Of a stretch of DNA of 64,000 bases, positions 51,001-60,022 are shown piece after piece. This DNA is from Pogonophryne albipinna (lineage: Eukaryota; Chordata; Actinopteri; Perciformes; Artedidraconidae), in NCBI GenBank assembly GCA_028583405.1, contig CM053243.1, positions 19,509,550-19,573,549 of the forward strand, written 5' to 3'. The position numbers were made by a program, and so were the translations under genes. Below the pieces are notes generated by a model that was not told where the DNA came from, did not search any database, and saw only the letters and a list, made by a program, of their open reading frames with translations. Positions within the stretch are counted from its first letter, which is position 1, and each line of letters starts with the position of its first letter.

Positions 51001-54000
51001 ATGGTATGGGCAGGCGTATGTTATGGACGACGAACACAGGCCACTCGATTCACAACATTACCCTAACCCTAACACCAGATACTGACTGGTTTTCGGACCC
51101 CCCCCAGACCCCCCCAATAAAGCAAAAATGCACGTTTCAGAGTGGCCTTTTATTGTGGCCAGCCTAAGGCACACCTGTGCAATAATCATGCTGTCTAATC
51201 AGCATCTTGATATGCCACACCTGTGAGGTGGGATGGATTATCTCGGCAAAGGAGAAGTGCTCGCTATCACAGATTTTTTCAGATTTGTGAACAATATTTG
51301 AGAGAAATGGTTATTTTGTGTATATAGAAAATGTTTTAGATCTTTGAGTTCATCTCATGAAAAATGGGAGCAAAAACAAAAGTGTTGCATTTATATTTTT
51401 GTTCAGTGTATGAAGGCAATGGCTTATTATTTGCTTTTTTCCTTGTATGCCCCTCTCCAGGAGCATTTGATTCTCCCTTGTTCATATTTAATATTAACAA
51501 TAATTGACTTATCGTCTGACCATGTCTGCGAACTGTGAAAGAGAGCCAACCTGTTTGGTTGTCAGCTGCTGAAAATGACTGACTGGGAGGTAAGGCAAAA
51601 GTGGGAGGATTGAACTGAGAAAGTATGGTGGCCATGTTGGGACATCCCCAACCACACTGGACTGCAGGAGTCTCTTCACAAAGGCTTTTTTCTGCAGCGA
51701 CTTCATCCCGGAGCTGTGGTCACGAATGGCTGTCAACCTAAAAAGCAACACAGAATCTGTAAGCACTAAAAGAGTAAGATAAATAAAAAATGAACGCAAC
51801 TATTTCTTATCTCAGTGACTCACACGCTGTCGTTGACTATCAGGGATGCTGGGAAGCTCATGATATCAGAAACAGACATGAAGGGGATGAACTGAGACAT
51901 GTCCACGAACAATTCAGGGGTCACTCGGGGGAATTTATGGATGAAAGCAGCGGTCATTGTTTCCATGGCCTGCAACTCTTTTTGAGACGCCTGGCAGAGA
52001 AAACAAAAGAGCGGGACACAAACTGATGTGCATTCAATTTGGCCCTCTTTAACTATGCATGGGTCGTGAAATGGATTTTTTTAGAACAGAAAGAGCAAAG
52101 AAAAGGCAATAGAGCATCCCTCTAAACTGAGGGAATAACGTGACCTGCACAAAAGGTTTCAACTTCACAATTTGCCACAAAATAAAAAAGACATATTCTT
52201 TCTCTTACCAGTGATGCTATTATTTAATCTGGATTAATTGTTGCAAGTTGTAGAGACTGGTACCTTCTCTTATGAATATAATGGAACTAAATGGCACTTC
52301 ACGTCTTGTGGTCAAGAAGCTGAAAAACTATATTTAGTTTTTTTGAGGTTTGATAAATAGCACTGCGGGTTAGAGGTATAATTTTGTCGATAACATTTTA
52401 GGTTAAGCTGTCCATATACATTTTTTCTTCAGAGTTTGAGGACAAACCTGGTCGGTCTCAACTTGCAGCTGGTCCCAGCTCTGATGCATGTGGGAGATGA
52501 ATCTCTTTACAGCATCTTTTTCTGCAGACATCACAAGAGTGCGGATGCTGTCTCTGGGCATTTGGAGGTACTCCTGGAAAGATAAAGAGATTCATCTAAA
52601 TATAAAGTTCAGGTAGCTGAGATGTTGTGTAGGTTCAATGGGAAAGTAGCTGCACAGGCCAGTACCTGCAGCAGGAACCTCAGGGCAGACGAGTTGTCGT
52701 CCCGCTGGATGAGGTCCCATAGGACGGGCTGATGTATCAGAAAAAACAAGTTACTCTTTGCTTCGTGTGTTTGTGTGTGTGTGAGTGTGTGTGTAAGCTA
52801 TCTTACACTAAAGCAGCTCAGTAGGTCCTCTTTGAGAGTGGCGTTCTGCTCCATGCGGAGGAAGACTCCCACGGTGTGAAGGATGCTCCTTTGTGCTTCT
52901 GGCTGCAGTGCGGCCCAGGGTGTGTTGTCAAGGAGACTGGAGAGGAGGATGGCCTGACCCAAACCTTGTCTCGCCTCTCTCTCCCCCTCATCCAGGCCCG
53001 AAGAGAGGCCTACCATGAAGTCTAGGACCCTCAACACATATCCCAGCGCCACTAAAAACCCTTCCTGCTCCCCTCCCTCGACCTCACACACACTGAGCTT
53101 GTGCAGAGCTTCCACCAGCAGAGGAGCCGGGTCCACACACAGCTGCGATGTGTCGAACTCATAGGGCGCCGGGAGCATTTCAAAAAACCTCTGCAGGAGG
53201 CACTTCCTGCCCTCCAATTCCGCCTGCAGATCTGCACAGAAATCAGCAAACTGAGGGATTAATGTTGACAGTTTATTGTAGAGTGTGACATTGAGACAAA
53301 TGTACTCTCTCAATCCATGTGTCTGCCCACAGAGCTCCAGGAGTGTAGAGTTGGTGAAATGATGCACAGCCCACGCGCTGTACTGACAAGTCTCCTCAAA
53401 GTTGTCCTCATGGGAGATGTTGAGTATCTTCCAGCAGTACGTTGCGGCCCAGCTTTCCTCTGGCAGGGATTGTTGTGAGTCCGGGGACTCTCTCCCGCAC
53501 AGAGCTGAGATAAGGACAGAGTTGTTGGGCAGGAAACAGTGTCTGAAGGCCTGCGCACTGAGCGACCTGCTGCCCAGCTGAGCCAGACAGTCATCATCCA
53601 GGACCGGACTTTCTATTGCCTCACTCGGCAGCTGCACACACAGTTCATCTATACTCGTCAGGTTAAAAAAATGGTAGTCCTTTGTAGAAGCAGCCTGCAA
53701 ATAATAATGATATAATAAGTAAATATGAAGTAGAAGAAATTATGTGTGAAAAACAATACATAACAAGTGTGGTATTGGAGTAGTGAAGTAAATTGTTGCC
53801 ATGTTTTGTGCTGAAACTACAAACATTATAGAGTCTTAAAAGAAAGAACATGTTTTTTTTATTTTCTATTGTAACTGAACCCCTTTGACCATTAATGTAC
53901 ACAACATTATATGTACATGTTCTTTCTGGAATGATAATCAAATCAATCGAATGGTCTAAAAAGATGCATGTTAATAATTTGTTGGTAGTGGGCAATTTTT

Positions 54001-57000
54001 GGGGGGTATATCCCCTGAGATCAAGGTGGCATTTTTGGAGATAAACCTGAAATGGGTTACCTTTTTTTGCTGGCAATACCATGTGAATTATTTGTTATCT
54101 TTTTTTAATCTTTTTCTAGCTTTAACCAAACATAATTTCTCCCTTTTAGAGAAGTTCAAATCATTTCAGTCTGAAGTCATTTGTAGCCTGCAAAGCTATG
54201 ATTTCAAAGAATCTTCCCTAACAGTGAGCATGTTCTCAGCACACCTAACATTAACCCTGACCCTAACTGTGCCACAGATATTTAATAGTAACTTCCCAGA
54301 ACACCTTTATCACAAGGTGGCTCATTACAACATGGTTTGGTAACTTGTCAGTTAAATCTAAATCACAACTCCAGAGCTTGATAAAAAGGGCTGGAAAAAT
54401 AATTTGCATGCTTCCACCATCCTCTCTTCAGGAGATATTTGAGGAGATGATGAGAAAGCAAGGCCGTAAAATCACATGCGACCCCAAACACATCCTGTAT
54501 AGAGAGTTTGAGTTGCTGCCGAGGACAGAAGGTATAGATTACCAAACTGTAAATTGAACAGGTATAAGTTTTACTTTGTTCCGCTGTCAATCAAGCTGCT
54601 GAACAGTCAGAAACAATTGTGATTATGCTGTGTTAGGAGTTATTGGGAGGTGCAATGTTTACAGTGTAGTTTGTGCAATCGAGAAGGTTAAATAGGGGAA
54701 GTGCATTATGTGTAAATAGGTATGGACACAATAGGGATATGTGCAATTTGACGGACACTATGCATAGGTGCAATAGGGAACGTGCAATATTGATTTGTAT
54801 ATGAATACAGCAGGGAAGGTGCAATATTTGATTATGTATGAATGCAATAGGGAAAGTGCAATTTGATTATGTATGTGCAATAGGGATATATGCAATAGGG
54901 AAAGTGCTGTACCTGTATGTTTCTTGTTTGTTTCTTTGCCATGTGATATGTGATCTCTGTTCTGTATCTATGACTGATTGACCTGAATATTTTATGTGTA
55001 TTATCTCGATGCCCAAGACAAATTTCTCCTAAAGGAGACAATAAAGCTCTATCTTATCTCTTATCATTACCTGATGTACTCTCTGCAGCCAGAAAGACGA
55101 GTTGGCACAGACTGTGTTGTTAAATTCATGGGCAAAGTACTCGCTGCACACATGAACCCAGAGGAAGTCCTCCTCAGCAGCAGACAGGTACCAAGCTGCA
55201 TCAGAGCACGTAGCATGTAGGTCGAGACCCATGTGGGCCTCAGCAGGATCAACTGACCCGTTTTCCCCTTCAAACAGTTTACAGTAGAGGAACACAGTGA
55301 AGTTGGACACGCCTGTTAACCCCGGGATGGATTCATTACACGCTGCCTCCAGGATTTCTATAGAGGTGAAGTACTCCATTTCTCTCTGCTGGATGCTGCT
55401 TTCTCTTCTTCTGCCTTGTTGTGTATGGGAGCGCTCAGGTGTGGTAGGGAGGTCGTGAAGGAGTTTTTGATCTGGGATTTTTCGTGAGGATGGGCCTGTT
55501 TTTGGAGATGAGTGTGCCGGTGTTCGTCGTGATCTTTGTTCATATCCTTCCGTGGAGGGACAGGACAGGAAAGGCAGTGAGCTTGGAAGACCCTGGGAGC
55601 TAACGCCCAAAGCCTGAGTGTTCCACGTCACATTATGTTTTATCCCCCTGCATGGGTGTGAACAGAACAATGGAAAAACAGTTGTTTTGCTTAGTCAAAT
55701 ATGTGGCTTCAATTACACAAAAGGTTATATTCCTAAAGATATCTCACCATAAGATCAGTTGTCTCAGGTCACCTTCAAAAAGACAAAAGAAAAGAACATA
55801 TTTACAGATAATCAGTGTATATGAGCGGTGGAAAAGGGCAGCTGGGAGCTCCTGCAGTACACGACCATGCCTGCTCAGCTAACAATGCCCGAGATATAAT
55901 GTTACCGACATCAATGGGAGGATAAAGAGATTAGCTGGGCTATCAACAGATGCTTTCACCGGCCGGGATGATTATAAAGATTTTAAAGCAGTGTCAGTCA
56001 TTGTCTCTGCTTCTTTCAGGTGAAACCAGGGCCAAACTTATGAGGCTCTTTACATTGTTTTTTTCTATGTGAATAACACAAAATAAAGCATGATTTACTT
56101 CTTTACGTTTGAATCAGCATTTTATTTAGTTAATGTCTGAAGTATCATGGCTTTTTCCACAAACATCCTTTGAAGCAAAGCATACAGTTATGATATAGAT
56201 ATGTGTATCTAACTACAGCAGCATTTATGTATGTAAGCTAAAATGGGAAGATGCCTTTTCCTAATTAATGAATTATTCTATGATATACTAGAACTTGTGA
56301 ATTACAGAGAAAAAAAGGGACACAGACTAACACTCAGGAACATAATCATTATCCCTATAGACCGGCAGATTGAATGCCACTTCAGAGAAGGACAGATTTA
56401 TTTGTTAGTTTTGTTATTTGGTGAATTTAAGAATGAGGTTCACGTTCTGTTTTCCTCTCCTGCCTACGAGGACATAAGAGATTACTTTTGTTGATGTGTT
56501 TTGGCTGGATGTCAATAAAAGTTGAGTTTTGCTTCAGGACACCTTTTTCGTAACAGTATTTATCTGTTATGCTTGGGAGTTAAGGCAAAATATTTTGTTT
56601 AGAAGTGTTGAAATTAGCTGTAATTTTGCAATCATGAGGATTTGCCATTGACACGGAAATGTAAGAAATTTATCAATCTATGATCACATGTGTGTGAGAA
56701 GTGTAATAATAATATAACTCTAATATAACTTTTAGTTCTGTTATGATTTTGCAAAAGAACCTTGAGTCAAACTCCTCCACATACTCACCGACTGAGCACC
56801 GGCCCCGAATGTTGGGCTGCGGCACGTCCACCAGGCTGCTGACATCATCAAGCAGTGCCATGGTAACTCGTGACACTTTCTTCCTCAGGTTACTGTAGAC
56901 AGAACTACCCACCCTGTGTAGGAGGCCGCTCCGCAGCCCATCCAAAGTCTGAACCAGAGCCAGATTATTCTGTGCCATGGGGCCCCCTCTCTCTCCTCCG

Positions 57001-58119
57001 CCTGAACGTGATAACGCCTGAAGCAGGAAACTTTGTATGAAGTCTGGATCTTCCTCCTCTGCGTCTTCCACAGATGCGTTACCAGACAACCCGTCCTGCC
57101 TCATGGCCTCAGGGGGCAGGCTGAAGGGCTTAAATCGTCCAAATGCACTTGAGCTCCTACTGTGTTCAGCACCTTCCCCTGCTGGGTGTAGACTCACCAC
57201 AGGCTTCCAGTTGCGTGTTTCTAGGAAGCGCAGCAGCTGCTGGAGCCAGCTGACATTGAAGGCACAGTCACTGTGACCCTTCAGAGCACAGATGAAGCCC
57301 TGCAGGCCTGCACTGGCCTGGCCGTAGGTGCCACTGAGCAGAGCCTGAAGTGTAGCCTCAAACACAGCACTCACTATCCTCCAGTTCTGCGATAGGAAAG
57401 ACAACAGGGGCTTTTGGGGCTGCCGCTCCGACAGACTGATGAGACTCTGCAGCAGCCCCAGGAGCCAGTCCCAGTGAGGGCTGCCCCGCATGGACAGAAA
57501 CCAGTCCTGCACTCTGATGCTGGGTCGAGGTGGCGCCTGGTCGTTCCACTGGTTCAGTACAGCGTTGCCTTCAGTCTGCAGGAAGTAATGCAGCACTTTC
57601 TCCCACAGCTGCTCCTCGTCTGGCTCCGCGGGGGCCTCCTCCAGCTCAGCACCCATCTCCTGGAGGTACAGAGAGATGTTGTAGAGGAACCCCGAGAGAC
57701 GGTGCCGGTCAAATGGCTTGTTCAACGAAGGCAGGTTCTTGCTGGGGAGGAGGCCAAGTGTCTTTAGGCCCCCCATGATATTCCTTACCCAAGGGGGCAG
57801 CGATTGTTCACTGTTTGTTTCTGGGGGAGCTTTTTGAGGATTCCAGCCACTTCCTGCACTCCATTTTGAAAGGATCTCCTTCAGAATGGCATCTCTCTGG
57901 TTCTTTTTACCACCTTCTGAAAAAGTCCCAGTAGAAACAGCTTACACCCAGCATCATGTAAAAAACACATGTTGTAATAAAGAACTAAATATTTTATTTA
58001 GCAAAATTGTTGGTGATGCACTCACCTGTCTTCTCAGGGGATCCTTGCCCCAGTAAAACAGCACAGACGATGATGCTGGTGAATGTAAGAGTGGCCATCC
58101 CTGGCCCTTTCTCAGCCAT
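38973..58119 (-). CDS. strc: Stereocilin, complete 29-exon gene
   Basis: Stereocilin is an extracellular hair-cell protein of the mesothelin/otoancorin family. It forms horizontal top connectors between stereocilia and tectorial membrane attachments. Coding exons: 58119-58026, 57916-56789, 55772-55748, 55647-55071, 53694-52807, 52728-52666, 52573-52448, 51990-51824, 51737-51551, 50142-50027, 49933-49801, 49703-49521, 48958-48920, 48838-48662, 48347-48198, 47020-46962, 46821-46698, 46547-46465, 46381-46246, 45739-45549, 44984-44894, 44802-44631, 44530-44361, 43475-43320, 43209-43067, 40603-40455, 40223-40126, 39387-39240, 39052-38973. All splice at GT/AG, and the total of 5,853 nt is divisible by three with no internal stop (1,950 residues; human is about 1,775). 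Family landmarks: LLSSLLDNTPW and LLSCFS then PVLWDLIQ (exons 5-6), GMKSLQKKAFVKRLL (exon 9), SCADIRGTFPSAW (exon 23), WGPEVFTEIGTIA (exon 26). The human gene also has 29 exons, as I recall. Some small-exon edges are by eye. Confidence 0.93.
40709..42337 (-). mobile_element. Tc1-like transposon, nearly intact, in strc intron 25
   Basis: Inverted repeats of about 270-285 bp begin with cactgaacaaaaatataaa at each end, and TA flanks lie at 40,707-40,708 and 42,338-42,339. The element is 1,629 bp, a normal full length. It lies between strc exons 25 and 26 with its transposase in the same orientation as strc. The two arms differ at few positions, suggesting a fairly young copy. A palindromic relative is at 50,584-51,408. 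Confidence 0.95.
41033..42039 (-). pseudogene. Tc1-like transposase with one apparent frameshift
   Basis: The first frame (42,039-41,506) starts MPQMSQVLRERAIGML and contains two helix-turn-helix DNA-binding parts (STRAVARELNVHFSTISRLQ; NHLREAHLHARRPHRGL). The second frame (41,551-41,033) carries the C-terminal catalytic region: the second Asp (MSQHDNARPHVAR) and the final Glu (SPDMSPIEHVWDAL). The bridging segment, including the first catalytic Asp (FTDESRFSL), is present in a third register, with a register change near 41,640. Length is normal otherwise. I conclude that the copy is inactivated by a small indel, not by large deletion. Confidence 0.85.
42480..42720. repeat. Teleost dispersed repeat ('GTACTCAGATC...CTCATTCTGCAGAAT' type)
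   Basis: The sequence contains 'gtactcagatcacttattaa', 'aaagtcctgcattcaagtag' and 'aaatgtactcattctgcaga'. These phrases occur in the same order in a repeat that I recall as abundant in many fish genomes. The degenerate stretch near 39,740-39,860, read on the other strand, may be another fragment of the same family. Boundaries are approximate. Confidence 0.55.
42790..43010 (+). repeat. Retroelement 3' tail ('gctatataaattcagtccatttacc' type)
   Basis: The segment ends with 'aaaagcactttgagtggtcg' and then 'aaaagtgctatataaattc', a stereotyped 3' end of fish LINE/SINE families. It is followed by short 'catactttac' repeats close to strc exon 25. No coding part is visible. Confidence 0.5.
47330..47630 (+). 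repeat. Probable retroelement 3' tail in strc intron 15
   Basis: The phrase 'cttgtaaagcacattatatg' then 'aaaggtgcaatacctaataaa' resembles the 3' end of fish LINE families. The 5' boundary is unclear, and no reverse-transcriptase remnant was seen. Confidence 0.4.
50584..51408. mobile_element. Palindromic (foldback) Tc1-derived element with telomere-like repeats
   Basis: Ends and TA flanks (50,582-50,583; 51,409-51,410) match the Tc1-like element at 40,709. Arms 50,584-50,980 and 51,039-51,408 are inverted copies of each other almost to the centre. The central loop of about 58 bp is a remnant of transposase-coding sequence. Each arm carries TTAGGG-like units at the same relative position: about six in the left arm (50,921-50,957), about two in the right arm (51,060-51,073). 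No enzyme can be encoded. The element lies in strc intron 9. Confidence 0.9.
50921..50957 (+). repeat. Interstitial telomere-like (TTAGGG)n tract
   Basis: Consecutive units read gattaggg, ttaggggtaggg, ttaggg, ttaggg, ttag: the vertebrate telomere motif with two variants. It lies inside the left arm of the foldback element, not at a chromosome end. The inverted partner ccctaaccctaa lies at 51,060-51,073. Confidence 0.9.
52807..53694 (-). other. strc: strc exon 5, large exon of the N-terminal half
   Basis: This 888-nt exon encodes residues about 609-904 with many cysteines and several N-x-S/T sequons, in line with a secreted glycoprotein. It ends in LLSCFS and continues in frame into PVLWDLIQ of exon 6. 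Its last third (AILLSSLLDNTPWAALQPE) aligns by eye to human stereocilin around the sequence ALLLSSLPDN. Confidence 0.85.
54310..55065 (+). mobile_element. 5'-truncated LINE (L2/CR1-like) in strc intron 4
   Basis: On the plus strand, antisense to strc, the coding remnant reads WFGNLSVKSKSQLQSLIKRA, then HILYREFELLP, and after a break RYKFYFVP and KLLNSQ. These are landmarks of the C-terminus of L2/CR1-type LINE ORF2 downstream of the reverse transcriptase. The 3' UTR from about 54,650 contains repeated 'gtgcaataggga' units and ends 'ggagacaataaagctctatc' plus TTATC units, the usual tail. The 5' boundary is approximate. The tail stops right at the strc exon 4 donor. Confidence 0.75.
54651..54910 (+). 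repeat. Short tandem array of 'gtgcaatagggaa' units in the LINE 3' UTR
   Basis: About eight imperfect units (gtgcaatagggaa, gtgcaatttgattatgtatg, and variants) are spaced irregularly over 260 bp. They belong to the 3' UTR of the LINE remnant, not to a separate satellite. Confidence 0.6.
58026..58119 (-). other. strc: strc exon 1: start codon and signal peptide
   Basis: The chosen ATG at 58,119 (context gaagATGG) opens MAEKGPG followed by a hydrophobic run TLTFTSIIVCAVLLG, a typical secretory signal peptide; a second in-frame ATG lies at codon 8. Six bases upstream a minimal ATG-AGA-TGA reading unit ends just before the start, which could tune initiation. The exon ends at a strong donor (gtgag). 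Confidence 0.8.
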
Positions 58120-59000
58120 CTTCATCTCATGGCAGCACACAAAGTGACACAGTGGTGTCACATATTTTTCCTCAGGCTGTTATGTGATTTGTGATTAAAT
58201 AGGTGCTGCTTTTTTCATTTAAGTAATAGGGAGGACTCAAGGAGTAAGGTACCTCTACGGAGAGAGGGGATATTAAAAGTTAATGACCGTCCACCACATC
58301 ACCTTACCACTCTCACGGCGCGGTTACTAAAACAAGCATCAGTAATTTACCGTTTAATTTACTCAACACCGATGACAGGTTAAAGGGAAGTGATGCTGAA
58401 AATTGACCATATATAAAAGTTATGAAGTATGAAACTAAAATACATTTAAAGAAACAGCTCTTTAGGAGATTATTTTGACAAGAATAGCAAAGATACATGT
58501 TTTCCAGTGTAAAGTAATAACAAATAATAAAGAAAATACCAGAGGTCACAACATTTGGTTAGAATACATTCTGAACTCACCAAAAGTTACAATCCATCAT
58601 TTCGTTGAGAACCCCTTAAGCTTTTGGTAGCATGTCTTCCTCAGCCGTATCAACACACTGGGAGCTGACCTCTTTGTGAGTGTCACTCTCTGTTTCACCA
58701 TCACTCCGACTTTCTCTACCTCTCACTCTCTCTTCTGCACCCCTCCCACCTGTGTCCTCAAACTCTCTGTGCTTTTAGCTGATGGTTGCTGCACTTTTTT
58801 CTCTCTGGGGTTTGGTGATTGACCTCATATTTCATGAGTTATCTTGCCATGCTACAGTATGTAGGCTTCTTTTTATGACAATGTGCGGGGGGAAAAGGGA
58901 GATACTGAACATATTCCTCAGTATTTGGGGAATTTTGTATTTTTATCTATTAAATATGGTTTTGTGTTCCAGTCCAGTATTTTGGGCCACCTCGAGGCTA
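58120..59000 (-). promoter_or_regulatory. Upstream region of strc, likely promoter
   Basis: The 5' flank of strc (reading minus strand) has an AT-rich 'ctatttaatcac' element about 80 nt before the start codon, which could act as a weak TATA-like box. No CpG island is present. The transcription start is not determined, and an upstream non-coding exon cannot be excluded. Confidence 0.3.
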
Positions 59001-59004
59001 TAGG

Positions 59005-59159
59005 AAGGTCACAGCACTCAGCTAGGTGCTCAAACAAGGTGAAAATCTGGATCATGTTAATCACACCCAGGAAATATATCCCATTCTCTAACTGTCCGAT
59101 GTCCCCCACTGACTGATTCTCTATTGAGCCATCTCTCAGCTGGGACTCATCTTGTGACT
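59005..59159 (-). pseudogene. Relic resembling the C-terminal exon of a PIP5K-like 1 kinase
   Basis: On the minus strand an AG acceptor (59,160-59,162) precedes a frame containing SVGDIGQLENG and IYFLGVINMIQ, then FEHLAE. This resembles the YFLGV(V/I)D...LEHLWK segment near the end of PIP5KL1 and, more loosely, the GIIDILQ segment of PIP5K1/PIP4K kinases. Upstream, 59,329-59,268 and a shorter segment to 59,187 also have donor/acceptor-like ends, but the gaps between them are too short for normal introns. After FEHLAE the similarity stops and no other kinase exons were found nearby. I read it as a decayed fragment; chance similarity remains possible. Confidence 0.3.
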
Positions 59160-59162
59160 CTG

Positions 59163-59771
59163 GGTTGGTTGGGGGTGTAGTCTTACCGACGGGGACGGGG
59201 CCAGCAGAGACTGTGCAGGCTGTCAGTGTTTGGACACATTTATCCCTCCGCCAGGTAGACTTACAATTGAGCCCTGTGCAAGTGTGCAGCAGCCGGCTCC
59301 CAAGAGTCAGACCCCTGTCTGCGGGCCTGAAACCCAAGAGGGCCCAGTGAAAGGGCCCCCCCTCCCTCCACTTGCTTTAGCTGTATGATACTGTGGCCTG
59401 CACAGGGACAATAACATCCTCCTGTATTATTGATACCACAGGGAACAGCGATCACTCATCGCTGCAGGGCTCGATTCACTACAGGAATATTCAATGAGAA
59501 ACCCGACCCCCCTATACGTTTCTCCTCTCTCTGCTGGAAACTCAGGCAGGGAAGAAATCTGCTGGTGAAACTCGCTGTTGAGATTTGGATACTTGGTTTG
59601 TCTCCAACTGTGTTGCCCCCATCAATGGAAGTAGAAAAACATCAACACGTCAAATTACCCCATTAAAAGTAAACCACAACACAACTCCCTTTTACAACGA
59701 TAACCATTAGCATTGTATATAGTAGTATACAAGTTTCCAACACAGCTTTCCATTAAATCTAACAAGGAACC
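59163..59771. other. Intergenic stretch upstream of strc
   Basis: Apart from the exon-like minus-strand segments at 59,187-59,329 mentioned for the kinase relic, nothing is recognised. Composition is moderately GC-rich at 59,160-59,400. Confidence 0.4.
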
Positions 59772-60022
59772 TTAAAGGTGGGGTAGGTAAGTTTGAGAAA
59801 CCGGCTCGAGATACACTTTTTGTTATATTCCATGGAATGCTCTTAACATCCCGATAGAAATTAATATCTTAAGTGCTTTGACAAAAAATCCATTAAAAAA
59901 TGTCATCTGTGGAAGCCAGTACTGTAAAAAGCACGACCAATCATTTTAGCCGGCCCGGCTAAAATTACTGGATGGCCTACCTGCCTGTCAGCCTTCCATC
60001 TGTGCACCTACCCCACCTTTAA
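59772..60022. mobile_element. TTAA-flanked MITE
   Basis: TTAA (59,772-59,775) is followed by aggtggggtaggt, and the exact inverse acctaccccacct is followed by TTAA (60,019-60,022). Thirteen-base perfect inverted repeats and 251 bp length without coding capacity define a MITE. The TTAA flanks suggest piggyBac-type mobilisation. The opening phrase is one I recall as repeated in other fish genomes. Confidence 0.75.

Noticed and set aside
50921..51073. Telomere or chromosome end
   Set aside because: The TTAGGG units are few, partly degenerate, occur in inverted pairs inside a transposon, and are followed by normal gene sequence on both sides.
51790..52026. 78-codon plus-strand frame
   Set aside because: Antisense of strc exon 8, whose minus-strand frame matches stereocilin.
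57414..57767. 117-codon plus-strand frame
   Set aside because: Antisense shadow of strc exon 2; the minus-strand reading matches stereocilin and joins in frame with its neighbours.
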